Assembly: GCA_023055355.1 (NCBI GenBank)
Contig: JALJCS010000002.1
Coordinates: 84,407,001-84,471,000 of the forward strand
Direction of reading: 5' to 3'
From: Agelaius tricolor
Taxonomy: Eukaryota; Chordata; Aves; Passeriformes; Icteridae
DNA length: 64,000 bases
The first letter of the stretch is position 1, and every line of letters starts with the position of its first letter. This document shows positions 11,601 through 26,600 of this stretch, in pieces. The notes under the pieces were generated by a model. The model did no database searches, was not told the DNA's origin, and saw nothing but the letters and a program-made list of their open reading frames with translations. The position numbers were made by a program, and so were the translations under genes.

Positions 11601-14600
11601 TGTCTCCAGTCTGTGAATATATTGTACTTAAAAATGGATGTTTATACAGATCAGTTGTTATAAAGGTAAATAAATGTCTGTGCATGTGAAGTGCTCTTTA
11701 TTACTCTCTCAAATGGACTGTACCACTGCAGAAATTTTTCAGAAGGAAAACTGCCCACGATCTGTTGCCTGTGAAGCCGGTGGAGATCGCTATAGAAGCG
11801 TGGTGGGTCGTGCAGGCTGGGTACATCACTGAGGATGACATCAAGGTAGTGTAGGATGGATTGCATCTCTAAATCTGGGTGAATACTGATAGTCCCCCTG
11901 AAAGCAGGGGCTTGCCTTCATGTGAAATACACAATGATTGTGTTACAAATTTGCAGCAACTCTCTTATGAGTATCTTTGAGATTGTAACTAATGGAAATT
12001 GTTATGTTTCCTTTGACATGTTCTGCTGTCTCTCCCCTTTCTGCACTATGTACAGTGTAGAGGTGATTTTGTATCAACCAGTCTGTTCTAACTTACGTGC
12101 ATGATCATATGATTTGTAGGGAACAAGCAACAAAGTATGTTTTGTTAGATTTCATGTTGAAGCCCTGACAGGTCAGCTTTGACTGAATCTTCAGCTTCAC
12201 TGTATTAAGTATCAGAATGGCAGTGGATTTGATACATATTTTCTTTGTTTCTGTTCTTTGTGTCTGCTTAGTTTTTCATTGTTTGCCCGTAAAAAGCTTG
12301 TGAGATGAGTTACTGTTTCATCCTCATTCTGCTTTCATTTCTCACAGGTGGTTTTTTTACAGTCATTTCATCTGGATTTATTCTCTTCTCTAGAAGTTTT
12401 TTATTTATTCTCTTCTCTAGAAGTTTTTTATTCTCTTCTCTTCTATTATTTATTCTCTTCTCTAAAAGTTTTCTGTTTAGATTAGTACTTATTTAAAGCA
12501 TTGATGGAATCTCTTTTTTGAAATATCTTAGGCTACTCATATTCAGACATCCCAGCAGCCCAGGGTAGTTTTTGAAGCCAATTACTTTGATATTGTAATG
12601 GGCCTCTTTCTAGAATGATTCCAATTGTGTGGCTGAACACTGTTTGGAAGTTTTAAAGAGCAAATCTTTTATACTGTGGAGTTTACTTGCCAAATTCTTG
12701 TGCAATTAATTTCCTTTCCTAGAGCATACATAATTTTGTGTGGGAACAAGCTAAAAAATGTAGAGACTTTGAACAGGAACTGCAGTAAATTCTTCAGTGC
12801 AAATATTTTGGCTAGGAATGTGGGTTACTCCCTGTACTCTTACATTACTTATGACTGCTTTGAGCCTTAAGTGTTTGGGAGTATTTTGAGTGGCATTAAG
12901 TTGCATAGACTCATTCCTACAAGAAACTAATATGATGTTTTTTAACCTAGATTTGTACTACATCAGAGAAGTCTGCTATTGATAAGATAATTGATTCAGG
13001 TCCTCAACTTGCTGGTTCCTTAGACTTCAATGTTGTTCACAGTAAGTTTTAATGAACATTTCTGATTTTAGATCTTGCTTAGTAAATTCTAGTAGTATCT
13101 GGAAAATAGGAGAATTGATGCATTTTAATTTGTATCCTTGCTACCAGGTGTGTGACTTCTGGTCTGAGTAGCCAAACAAAGCCAGCATCTTCAGCTGGCA
13201 AAACTAATTGAATATAAAAACCCCACTTCTTGACAATACAGTGATGATGGTGAAAACTAAGTTAACATTTAGGCAGAGATTTGCTTATGTTTTTTAAATT
13301 GAACTTCTTTAATCTGTGGTCATTTTGCTGTGCTGTCCTGGAAGTACTTGCAGAGTTCCAAGTGTGCTGCATCAGGCTGCAAGTGAGGAACTCTGGTTTA
13401 GGGTGACACCTGGTTGGTATTAGGTGTGGTTTATTGATCTGTGCATTGCAAATAAATATTCTACTGGGGAGGCTAATAGGAAAAATTACTTTAAAATTGG
13501 AATTGGCTGGTGGGGAAGTCTGCTTTATATCTTCAGTATTTTGAAAAATGCTTTTTTCTTTTTTTCTAAAATGTTGTCCTTTTATTTAAAAAGGTTTGTA
13601 TAACAAAGGATTTATTTACCTTGATGTACCAATATCTGATGACAGCTGTATTGCAGGTAAGTAAATATTTCATGTTATTATACCTATGTTTTCTCAGTTC
13701 CTTTCAATCATTCTGTATTTCTCTGTCATTTATTTCAACTTGAATTCTTAGGTTGTATTGAATGCATATTTAGGTAAGATGAGATTCTTTTATGGGAGTC
13801 ATGGAATGAATTAATAAGTATCCTCCTATAAGTTTGTGATAAAAAGGAAGAATAGCATAGAGAATGGTAGTTACCTTACCAAACATGCATGGGTTTTTGA
13901 CTTCTTTCCAGACAGATGTAAGGTTTAAGAGATCCCAGTTCTATTATTCATGGGTATTGTCACCTCAATTAGTCACAGACTGTGCCTGGGGACTGTGTAG
14001 GAGTTCAGACTAGCACAGCATGTGGGCTGCCCTTTGAGCAGCTTGTTGTGCTGTGAGAGGTCTCAGGGGTTTCTGAATTCACTATAATCTGCAAAGGCAT
14101 AAGTTGTTTGGAGCTTGGTCATGCACGAGTACCTGACATTTCTGTATAGAGATCATTTAAGTGAAAGTCCTCTAAACACAAGAGACTTACTGCTTAAATA
14201 ATTGCTCTGGAAGTCTCAGTTCTGGAGTATGTGGGTGGTGGTGTGGGATTTTTCAGAAAAAACCCCACACCTACTTTTTGTCCTACTCCAATCACAGTTG
14301 TGATTTAATCTCCATCCACATTATAAAATAATTTTATGGGCTGGACACTGGAAATTATCTGTAGTTGATGAGCTGGAAAGTGCAAGGCTATGATGGAAAG
14401 TAGTGTGGCCTTAGTTTCTGTAAGAAAACATGTTGACAAGCATTACTTTCTTAAGGAGTGGGGGAATTTTAAATACCTCATATGCTATCTTCAGATTTTT
14501 GTTCTTTGTGCCTGAGAAATTCTCAAAATTGCAAATGCCATGAAAACTAAAGCGTAAACTAATTTTTCTCTTTTAGTACAGTTTCAGTTCAATAAACTGA

Positions 14601-17600
14601 GTTACAAGTTTGTAATTTTGATGATAAATCTTATTTCAGTGCCACCACTCGAAGGTTTTGTGATGAACAGAGTGCAAGGTGATTACTTTGAAACACTACT
14701 GTACAAGATATTTGTTTCAATAGATGAACATACTAATGTGGCAGAGGTAAGTAAAACTTGACCTGTGTCTGGCAGATAGGAATACTTGACAATGGCCCAA
14801 AACACGCTGCTAAAAATACTGAGAGATACTGGTTGATATACAGTGATTTCATTTACACATACTGCCAGGCTTAAGATGCACCCTGTAGCTTCTATAGTGC
14901 TTTGATCTTGAAGGAGTACCTTCAGTTCAGTGAAACAATTGCATTAGCTGGAATGAATTTATTCAGAGTTGACTAAAGTAGGCTTTTATGTAAGTTAGAA
15001 CTGGAACAAAGTCTGTTTTGCTAATGTGAGAAAAGTTCAAGTAATTTTTTCTTTGGCAGTGAAAGCACACAGGGTGTTGGCTTAAAATAGGAATGTAGCT
15101 TTTGCATAAGCATAGTTTGAGTATGAGAAATATGTTTCCATAAGATCTTCTCAAAACTTGCTGAATACATATCTGAAAAATACCCATTAAATATATCCAG
15201 GATTTGTTTTCCTCATTGCCTGTCTTCTGACATACGTGACTAACCTAAAATGATATATACAAGGTTAGCCTAGAAATTACTAAGTGGAAGATAGCCTCAT
15301 ATTTCTTCTGCATGCTTTCAAGTGGGACAGTTATGAGGCATCATGCTCTTTTTTTATAATCTTTGATGCAGACAAAATTGTTTCTACCAGTATAGGCTGG
15401 GTTTAGAAGTAAGACCAATAAAAAGATGCTAAATCTCACAAATAGTGATTTCCTGCCCTGTCAATACTGTATTGCTGACTGGTCTTCTTGTCTTTTTATA
15501 TTTTTAAGTTGGCAAACGTGTTAGAGATTGACTTATCTTTAGTAAAGGTATGTATGTACAATGCATTTGTTTAACTGGATACAGAAAGTTCACTGTCTTG
15601 CAGCCTTGGTTTCCTAGAGCAGTTCCTTATTCTGTGTGTGTGTGTGTTCTGCAGAATGCTGTGTCCATGTATTGTCGGTTAGGCTTTGCTCATAAAAAAG
15701 GCCAAGTAATAAACCTGGATAATCTTCATCCATCATGGAAGAATGTTCCTTCTGTAAACAGACTGAAGTAAGTGTCTTTACTTTTTCTTAGGCTTATTTT
15801 CTCATTGAAGGGAAAACTTAGAACATCTGTTTTTAAAGCTGTTGGTTGCTTTCTAAGACTTCTGGAATAACAAGTCTCACTTGGCTTTCTAATGTGTATA
15901 AAGACAAGAATACATGATCCTCATGTTAATCTGAGGATGAGGAATGGCAATTCAGCCTGTAAGTTCAGAGTGCTCCATTTGGTGCTGTTACTTAGTGCTG
16001 GCTTTTTGACCTTTAGGTACCTAGCTACTCAGATGCCAGCAGATGAATGTATTTGTTTTAGACTCCTGGGACCAGAAATTACAGCTGTCAGTGTGCTATT
16101 ATAGAGGCTGTGGCTCTTGGCACTGCTGGCAGTAAATATTTGCATAGAGATTGCTTGTTTGCTGTCAGGACCCATTGCAATTCTGTCAGTGACACTCTCA
16201 CCTAAGTGTGCATCTATATCACTTCCCAGGAAAGTGCTGTTAGTACCAGTCAACAGAGTTCTCCAAGTTGAAATGCCAAGTTGCATTCATTAAGAATTGT
16301 TAGGTGCTTTTAGTTCAATATCTGCTAAGCCATTTGAAATTACTGCTATGCCTGTTTTTAATGCTTTTTCAGACTGTGAGAACTGAGTGGATTAGATTTT
16401 TTTCCATTGGATTTTTCAATGATGGTGGTTTGATTTTTAAGATTTTTTCACAGTCTGATATTTCCAGCTCCCCAAATAAACCTTTGTGCTGAAGCTAAAG
16501 CAGGACCTTGAGGGATACTAAACTTGACTGATTTAGGGCTTGGACATTGAAAGGCATGTGTTGGGTATGCCTGTGCATGGACTACTAGCACTGGAAGGCA
16601 GAGATACTTCTCTGGTGCTGCAGTGACCGATAGATGTGGATTTTAATTCACATTAATAGGAGTACTTTGGATCCTCAAAAGATGCTGCTTTCATGGGACA
16701 GTGGGGAAAACAGAAGTCCTATACAGGAAGCTGGGTCATCAGCCACAGATACAGATACCAACAGTCAAGATGATCCAGGTTAGCACTAACAGTAAATTTT
16801 AATAAATTAGGATCAATTATTTTTGCGTTTATAGAGTGGTGTAGGCTGTAAAGAGGTCTAGAAACAAGTGAAACACAGATTATGTAGATCCTTTTGTCAC
16901 ATGGACTGCTCAGTGGGGGAGGTGGTGTCTACTTCCTGGCTTAAGAGTTTTCAGCTAAATAACTTCTTTTTGAAGATGAGACTGATCTGTATTGTGGATA
17001 TAAACTTGACACAAAGATACCAACTTCTGAATTAAGCTAATCAGTAGTTTAGTAGTAATAAGGGAATTTTCGTTTACTTTGTATATTTTTCCTTTTTTTT
17101 TCCTTAATGGTGCTATTTTTAAATAAAACAAGTGTAATAATCTACTTCCTTTTTGTTTTCTATTAGCTGAAACAGCCAGTGTGAGCAGCCTGAACCTGTC
17201 CAGTGGACACACAAAGCGCATTGCCTTCCTGTTTGATTCTACTCTCACTGCCTTTTTAATGATGGGAAATCTCTCACCAGTATGTCCAAATTATTTGATG
17301 TATTATGCCAAGAATAAATATGCAAAGCTTTAAATTACTTTGACATCAATATAATACTGCTTTATTTTAAAAAATAAATACTAAAAAAATCTTCTGTATT
17401 ATTTGTCAAAGGGTGATTTTGTTTAGCACAACTTCTACTTGCCCATTCTGTTCTCAAAGAAGACAGTTTTGTTTTGTTGTTTCAGAACTTGAAAAGTCAT
17501 GCAGTCACTATGTTTGAAGTTGGGAAACTATCAGATGAGAGTCTTGACAGCTTCTTGGTGGAGCTAGAAAAGGTAAATTGTTACATGTTTGACAAAATGC

Positions 17601-20600
17601 TTTTTCAGCACTTAAAGTGTTAAAGGGGCCAACTTCACCTTCTAAAGATAATTCTAGAAGGACAACTGTAGAATCATGTAGAAGTGCTATTAATTGCTGT
17701 ATCATTTCATACCAGTCAGGATGACTGGATACTTCTGTCCTTTACCTAAAGAGTGAGTCATGGTTCTGATCTGTCTTTGTGTACTTTTTGACTATTCCAC
17801 TAGCATGGCCAAGACCTGCTTTTCATTTAATACTTGCTGTAGATCACCTTTGCATAAAACCTGCAGGGTTATTACTCAGTTACAAAAATGTAGAATGCTA
17901 ATCTGTTCATCTTTCCTTCCTGTGATTGGTTCTTTTGTGAACAACCTGCCAGCTGCATTTGTTTTGTTTCTTGTTCAGGTTCAGAGCACAGGGGAGGGGG
18001 AAGCACAGCGATACTTTGACCATGCCCTTACACTGAGGAACACGATCCTGTTCCTGCGGCACAATAAAGACCTGGGCGCGCAGGCTGTGCAGCCTGATCA
18101 GCCAAACAATGGTACTGTCAGCACATCTGCAAATCCTAAATTGGTTTACTTACCTGCTATGGACACAGCTTTCTGCCCTTGCTGCTCTTGTAGCAGTCAG
18201 TATCCTACTTGTTTAAGTATTTTGGAATATTTTTCATCATCCTTTGAGCCTGTGTTACTGGGTTTGCTTGTTGAATGACAGATTTGATTGCCAGGGCTTG
18301 CACTGAAGATCCAGAGCAACAGATTAAAGCATAATAAAGGCAAGACAAGCTGAACTTGAAAGAGAGATTGTTTCAAATCACATGCTTCTGAAAGCCATAT
18401 GGAAGAGTCAGGTGTTCTGTCAAATAAACATTTTTCAAGCCATGAAAAGGAATGTATTCTTCTAACAGGAACAATTTTTTAGGTTTTTCTTTTAAAACTA
18501 AGTTAATTTTCTCAGTATCTCTGTATTTATTTCCTGTGTTCAATTAGTTGGTGAGGAACTAGTTCAGTGTCAGCCCTGTGTACCTAGAATTGCTAAAATT
18601 TTGTACAGATTTATTAAAATTAGCCCAATTGTTTAAAACTTCATTGTGGGAAATGCTGTATTCATGGCTTAGCAGAGAATAGAAAATCTGAAATCATAGT
18701 TTCTGTTTGTGTGTTCCATTTTAAATTATAATTTAAGAATCTTGTGTTTTGAACATAGGGTTCCCCTTGGACCTGTTACGATGTGAGAGTTTGCTTGGTT
18801 TGGATCCAGCTACCTGCAGCAGAGTTCTCAACAAAAATTACACTCTGCTGGTTTCCATGGCACCACTCACCAATGAAATTCGACCTATTAGCAGCTGTAC
18901 ACCCCAGGTGAAAAAATCTGTCACATGTCCCTTTTAAAGTGACAAAATCATTAAAATGTAGAACTTCACTGTAATTAATCTAATAAAAGAAAAATTGAGT
19001 TGAGGAAAAATGTGAATATTTAGTAAATTAACTCTGTTTAACTTACTAAGAGTTTTTCTCTTCAAGTTAGAGTCAGTGACAGATATTTTGTGCTTGAATT
19101 TAGAATTACAGAAAATACATTACTGTCAGCTTTCTGTGAAGACTCTTGTGTCACTGGACTGAGTACCTAGAATATAGTTAGTGGAGAGTAATACATTTGT
19201 ATTTCAGTGCTCAAAAACTAGATTTGTATTTCTTTTAAACTGTTTCTTCTTAAATTAAATCTGTATGAGTGATGGTTGCAATCTGAAGTTATTTATAATT
19301 TCTTGAATGATCTCTCTTCAGCATATTGGGCCTGCAATACCAGAAGTCAGTTCAGTTTGGTTCAAGCTGTATATATACCATATAACTGGACAAGGACCAC
19401 CCTCCCTGTTGCTCTCTAAAGGAACACGTCTTCGAAAACTCCCAGACGTTTTTCAGGTAGTCTGTGTGTGGATTTACTCTCCCTTCCTTCTCCAAGTGTT
19501 TCAAAGATATCCTGTGTGCTATTTAGAGAAAACAGGTGAAGTCAGAGGTACAGTTCATTGTAGATGTTCCTTTTCTAGAAGCAAGTTTTGTGCAGCATCT
19601 TGATTTGTTTTCTTTTGAAATTCTGATAAAGGAATGCTGCTTCTATCTCTCCCTTTGTCAGAGTGTGACTCCAGTATATTTAATGCCACCCCTTTCAAGT
19701 TAAGTGTAAAATGTGGCACTGCTGTCTTAATAATTGAGGTTTGTTAGCCCATCCATAGAGGGTGTTAGAAAAATGTAGAAGAGCTGTGTGGAAAGATGGA
19801 GACCTAGCATATTGTGCTTTTTTCATAGCATTGTGCAAGAAACATCACTTCTACATACAATTCTTCCTGGTTTAGAACATGGCTAACATGATCACTTCCA
19901 GTTTGTCCAAATCTGTGCTGGAGACTTTGGAGTTATTGGGTGTAATTGTTCCTACAATTTAAATGACAGAATAATTTAATAAAGGTTACATTAGGTTGGA
20001 AAAAAGGTCTTCCTAACCCCATAGCCTGACTTGTAGCAGTGTCTGGCAGCAGGGAGAAGCAGCACATTATGTAATACTTCCTTTTAAGACATTTCCACTC
20101 TCCTGCATGTTCTGGTCTTGATCTCCCTGGCTGCATGTGATTCTCTGTACACAGAGATTGTGACTGGAATTGTTGGCTCTGCACTGATGTGTTGATTTCC
20201 TCAATTCCTTCCAGCCTGGAATCCACCTAACTTTTTATCATCCATAGAGTGCTTTGGCAAGGAGTCCCACAAAACAGCACAGGTGATCAACTTCTGCCTG
20301 AAAGATCTCAGATGCTGCCTTCTCTCATTCTGAGACACTAGTAAAGACAAATGTAGCACAAAGGAGCACTGCTGGGTATTCTCTATACTAGACAAATGTA
20401 GGTGGAAGTGACCATGACAGCTTCTAATCTTGCCTGAACCAAAAAATCTTTGCATCTATTGACTTTGCTTTGGAATGCTGTGGGCATTTAGCAGTGTTTG
20501 GGTATTGCTGTTCACAGTAGAATTTGTAAAATAGTATTGTTTAATTTTATAAGTGCAGAGAGGCCTCTAAAGTTTTCATCTCACTTTTTTCATCCTGTAG

Positions 20601-23600
20601 ATACATGAGGAACTAAATGTTTTAGAAAGTTTTGGAGACATTCAGAGAGGGAGTGCATTCTTTGGTGTACCTATATCAGCAGTCCTCTCTAGCATTAGGA
20701 TTTGTAGATTGCTCTCAAACCTTTCATGTGTCCCTTCCCTTTATGATTTCAAAAGTTTTGTAGATTACCTGTATTTCTAAGATTTACTGTAGGATCGCAT
20801 AGGATTAAGTGAATCAAGTCTTCTAGAGCAGAAAGCATTTTCTAAGGCCATTGGTGATGACCTTGATTCAAACCCTGGTTTGTCATTAGCTTAAACCACT
20901 TGTACATGTATGGACTGTGCACTTTTGTTAGTAAAGAAGCATTCAGCGTGGTAGCCTTGGAAAACTTCAAAATACTGCATGAAGTTCGGTGTGCTGACAG
21001 GACAGATTTTCTTCATCTAAATGATCTCCCAGTCTGGATATTTTTTTCCTCTATGGGAATATGAGTGCTTCTCTCCTGCTGCTGTTCTGTAACCTCATTT
21101 TCTTAGGGAATTGTCAAGATATTTCTGGAAATCTTATGGAGATGCAGTGGAACTCAATCCTGAAAACTGAGAAACGAGGAAGTTATTTGTGGTTTTGTCT
21201 TCCTGTTCCCCACCCTGTCCTTGATAGATATTTTGGGGATTGATTTATCTTTGTTCTTTGCTGATAGTGTTAGTTTATCCAGCTTATATTTTGCTTTTAA
21301 ATTTATGTGGGATTATATTCATCTCCTGTTTGCTAGAAGGCTGCTGCAATGGCCACATACATTTACAGGATTTGGTGACAGATACTTCCTGTCCAAAAGA
21401 GCATTTTAACTTTGAGGTTGGAAAACCTCAAGATCTCAAAGGTCTTTACCAAGAATACAAACATGAGTGATTATTGGTTACAAGTAGAGCACTGTAGAGC
21501 TGTAATGACCTATAACAACCTCCTAGTTGTAATGATATGCTAATGCCTAGCTCTAATATTTCAATTCATATGCTTGGATAATTCATTGCTACTACACACA
21601 CTCTTAATTTCTCTCTTCCAGGGTTATGATCGCTTACTAATAACGTCTTGGGGTCACGACCCAGGAGTAGTTCCTACTTCAAATGTGCTCACAATGTTGA
21701 ATGATGCTTTAACTCATTCTGCTGTTCTAATTCAGGTACAGAGTGCTCTGTATAAATGATGAAAACCTGCATAATTTTTTGAGTTAACCTGTTCTGTGGT
21801 AGAGGATATTAACAATGTAGAAGGGCTACACTTTTGCCAAGAGCCAAAAAATACATTTAACTTTGTAGGCAGTGCTGCTGTGATTCAGTGGTGGTTAAGA
21901 CACAGGTTTTGAACTGAATTCACACTATGTATGTGTTATTGTATTATGGGCAAGCATAATCAGTTTTGGTAGCTAAAGTAGGGGAGATAGTAAACTGGGA
22001 TGAAAGTGAAGAGTCCACAAGGGTTTTAGAGAGCAGTGACTGGTATTATGAACTGTTATTTAACAAATACAGCTTTTCAGACTGCTTGGTATTTGGCTCT
22101 TACAGTAAATTATGAACAAAACATGCTGTTTATCACAAGCAGAATAAGTTGGGTTTTTCTGTTTGGAAGAATTAAAATTGTTTCCTTATAAATTTCTTTC
22201 ATTCAGCTGAACTCTCAGAATTAATAATTTAAATAAATAGATGTTTAATATTGTAGCAAACATAAAGTTACACGTTCTCAAAGGCCAGCTTGTAAGCAGC
22301 CTGTGACTGCTGAAAAATGTTCTGTATGCAGGAGTGGGAAGTCCCCTTTGCTCTAGAAGTGCTCAGCCTTTTGAAAATATTTTTATAGCCAGTAATTGGA
22401 GAGAAAAATTATTCCTCTTCAATGAAACTTAACCTCACTGTGTTTACCACATGTATTTTAAGAGCAAAGGTGGGGTACTTCAATTATTTCAGCTGAGCAA
22501 GATGTTTAATGCAAAAATACCTCTATTAGTTTGTTTCACAAGCTTGGGTGCTACTCCTTAAAAGGGAGCACAATTAGGACTGAGCTAAGCTGATGAGTAA
22601 TTTTTCTGTTCTTAATTTAATTTCTTGATGTTCAGGGTCATGGCATGCATGGAATGGGAGAAACAATGCACATACCTTTCCCTTTTGATGAAGCTGAGCA
22701 ACAGGGAGGTAATGGATCATCTTCTGTGTAATTTCTGCATTACATTGCACATCTGTTGCACATCACCTTCTTTCAATAAGGTTGCAATAGTCCTTTTCAA
22801 ACAATTTTGTTGATCTTATGAGTCATATGAGAAAATGGAAAGTTTTAAATGGTTGACAAGTCTGTTCTGATCTTAGACATATGACCTTCCCCTTTCTATC
22901 TTCTCTGACTTCATTAGAATGTGTTTTCTGGCCTCACTTATTTCCTAACACAGATGTAAAGAATTATTAACTAGCATATTTATTAACTGCATAAGTAAAT
23001 CTTTTATAAGTAATATTATATTGAGCATTTCTTAACTGTAAGACAGGTGAGGCCAAAACTGAACAAACTTACCTTGATTATTAGCACCAGAAACCTACTA
23101 TCATGGTTTTTTCCTCAGGAAAAGTTTTGCTAGCAAAATCTATTCCTTCAAAGTCTGCCTAGCTCAACTGATTTTGAAAGGCAGGAATTAATAAGTTCTT
23201 ATTACTCCTTGGTGAAAAGGTGAGAAGCTTTTTGAGGTTGAGGCTATAACCTCTCCAAGTGAGAGCAGTCATAAAATATGAATTTCCAGGTACAAAATCT
23301 AAAATTATTTAGGCCACCACTTAGAAAAGTCTGGGCCAAGTAGAAGTAAAACTAACTTCCTAATTTAGTTTTTACTAGGTTCAAAATTTGTTACTATTAT
23401 ATTTCCTGTCTCTGATATGTCTGGTTTTTCATCTAGTATGAAGTTGGAAGAAACCCTGAAGTTAGAATCTCTCAAGTTTTGACATGAACAACTCGGTGTT
23501 GAAATTTCTTGTTAAGCTCTAATGCTGTATTCTGATTCTTCAGAATTCCAGCTATGTGAGGCATGTATCATGCATTGCATCTGCCATAAAAGACTCTGGC

Positions 23601-26600
23601 ACTGAAAGAGCTGGACACCTGATTCCTAGCTGAACCTTGCCATTTCTGCTGTCTGTGTAGGAGAGAGATTATCTTTGTTTGTATTTTTCTTTCTCCTTGG
23701 CTCTCTTACTATACTATAAAATACCACCTCATGCTTGGTGTTATCCCATATCTAACAATGTGATCACTAAGATGGAGCAGGAAAAAGCAGGAAAACAAGC
23801 AGGAAAAATCCAAATAAAAAACTTACCCTGGCCTAGAGAAGAACCACATGGTTGTGGGGAGGCCTCTTTTAAAGTACACTGGAATATGTTTTGTTTCCTC
23901 CTTAGACTTCTCTCGTGTGAACATGGGCATTCATACAGCTTTAAAAATACTGAGAAACAAAGTGGACTTGCAGCATTTTTGTGGCTATGTCACAATGTTG
24001 AATCCTTCAAGTCAACATGCTAACAGAAAGCTGAGTGATGCTTCTGATGGAAGAGGTTGGTTACCAGTAATTGTCTTTTTTATCTGTGTCCCCTTAATTT
24101 CACATACAGTCACTTGAGCAAAGGATTAAATTCTTTGATTTGCAACTTTACAATATACTATCCAACACAGATAGGAACTAATTTTGAGTGTAAATCTATT
24201 GGCAGCAGGCTTACTTCCTAATTCTTCTTTAAGACTGGCTCAGAAATATCAAATAGAGATTGATAAATGACTGAACTATAACAGTCAATAAAGGGAAGAA
24301 ATACTCTTTTAGTTATAAAAAAATAAATTGTAACATTTTTATATGCCAGAGCTTAAACTTTCATAAGTGCTGAGGATCCCTAAATAACTCTTCAGTCCCA
24401 AAATGAGTCCATCCCTATGTTTCTCCCTATCCCTTCTTCCAGTTTTTTAGCTTTATAGGCCTTGGGTAAAGGTAACTAAGCTTCTATTCATGTGCATGTT
24501 TATGTAAGAATGACTTTGCCTTTAGGAGAGACTGAACTGGCATCAGGATCTGATGTAAATGGGAGCACAGAATCATTTGAGATGGTAATAGAAGAACCCT
24601 CAATGGATTCTGCAGTCAGGCAAAGCCTTGAAGGTAAAAACATGACAAATGGCTTGTACTAAATATTACCTTGTTTTTAAGGATGTGAATTCATTGTTTG
24701 ATTATTCTCTGGGACAAGTCCAATGTGAAATTTCTCCTCAGATTCCCTTAAATATTTGAGCAGTTCAGTAAATGAGCTGTCTTTAAAAAGCATGAGCTGT
24801 CTAGGGAACCAGACATTTTTGACCCCAGAATGAGCTTTCTTGCTTTCTTTTTCTTACTCTTTGGTTATCTCTTGTTCTTTTTGTAGTACCCACAACTGAA
24901 CTGGAATGGGTTCCCCTGGAATTATGCTTTGGCATTCCACTTTTCAGTTCTGAGTTGAATCAGAAAGTCTGCAGAAAAATTGCCACTCACGGATTATGTA
25001 GAAAAGAAAGGTGAGCTGTAATTTATTGATTGCAGGTTTAACAGATGGTGTGTCTGGAGCTTCTGCAAAAAGAGATATCTACAACTCAATGACTATAAAC
25101 CAGAACTGAGCTATGTTTATAGAGTAGCTAATTCTGATGTGTAAGGGAGGTTTTTTTGGCTCATACATGTGTACAACTAGTCTTCACTTGTGGTAAGACT
25201 AAGATTAGGCTTTTTTTATAGTTTCTGTAAAGCAAAAATTAATTCTTTGTTGCAAACTGTCTGTAGGCAGATCAGGAAAAGAGTAAATTGGGGTGCCTTC
25301 CTACTCATATTCCTCTCCTAGCCTAGCACAGGCTTTTTTTCCTCCTCCTAACTGTTCTAGAATGGGGGAGGAGAGCTTGCTGGTAATGCTTTGATATAAA
25401 ATGCATTTAGCTCTTAGGGAAATTTTCTTTACAGTTGGTATCATGTCTTAGTCATTGCTTAGCATCCAGCTATCTAATGCTTTTTACTGCAGCTTTTCTT
25501 TATGAAAGATTATTCTTTCAACAATGGGATTTTGGGGTTTGTTTGTTTTGTGAAGGATTTGGTGGGGCTTTTTGTGGATTTTTGTGGCTTTTTTTTTCCC
25601 TAAGGCACAGTTCTGGAAATCAAAAGTAAGGTTGCTTGAAAAGAAGGCTTAAGGCTGTTATTATAGTGGTTGACCTGCTTTTAGCAGGGTGTCACTAATA
25701 AACTTCTTAAAAGTCATGTTAGCAGACTCTCCTGGATAGGAATGAGTCTATTATATTACTTATTTTACATAAAATAATATTTTTCAATTGCAGTAGTTTC
25801 ATTTTATTCAGTGTAAATGGTATGGAAAATAGCTTTTACCTGACTATATGTGAGAAAGCTTTTGTCACATGATGTTAGATACTGCTGGAGTTATTTGTGA
25901 GCAACTTATTACAGGGGTATTTCACTGGTAAAAAATTGTGTACCTTGACCATAGCTTATTTTCTTTTGTTTTTTACAGCCTTCAAAAACTCCTACATTCC
26001 AGTAGAAAGCTGTCTCTTCAGGTCCTTAATTTTGTTCATTCATTCCAGGTAAGGAGCAATAATCCAGATGTTAATTGTTCTGTATGACCTATCACCCTTT
26101 CTGCCCTCTTACTTGCCTTTCTTGGGTGTATGAAAACATACATGGTTTGTTTTATTTGACTTTTCTTTAAATTATGACTGTATTAAGCACTCAAGAACTA
26201 TTTGAAAGACAGAAGAAGTACTTCCCTATCCCTTTTTTAGCCTCATTTAAAACTTGACTCAACTCTATGGTTGCTTCCACTGCATAATTATTTTAATTGT
26301 TTTTTATGGCACTTGCTCAGCAAAGTTGTCCTTCACTCCTCTGTTGTAACAGAGCCTACTCTGGTGGTTATGTGGTGGCTGCTTGGATATTTGGAGAGAT
26401 TTACTGAAAAGCAGGGAGATGCTAAATTTATCTGCCTCTCAAATCAATGTTTCCATATTAAAAAACAAAATATATTAACATGGATTTCGTGCCAGTTACT
26501 TTTGTACTTGTCCTAAGATCCTCTAGACCTTAGTGTTCAATGAGTGTAAATATGTAAAACTACAGACTGTGGAAGGATATTTTAGGAGTGTAGGTAGGAA

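Larger units (their letters stand above)
7213..19321 (+). other. FAM91A1 introns 2-16 (non-coding parts between exons 2 and 17)
   Basis: Fifteen introns of 107 to 1,548 bp. Apart from the pyrimidine-rich repeat in intron 6 and the TG run at the exon 11 acceptor, I recognise no mobile element, RNA gene or other structure in them. The absence of visible CR1 or LTR copies contrasts with the downstream intergenic DNA. Confidence 0.6.

Noticed and set aside
12305..12496. Phe/Leu-rich 63-codon frame resembling a membrane peptide
   Set aside because: It is the translation of the pyrimidine-rich tandem repeat in intron 6.
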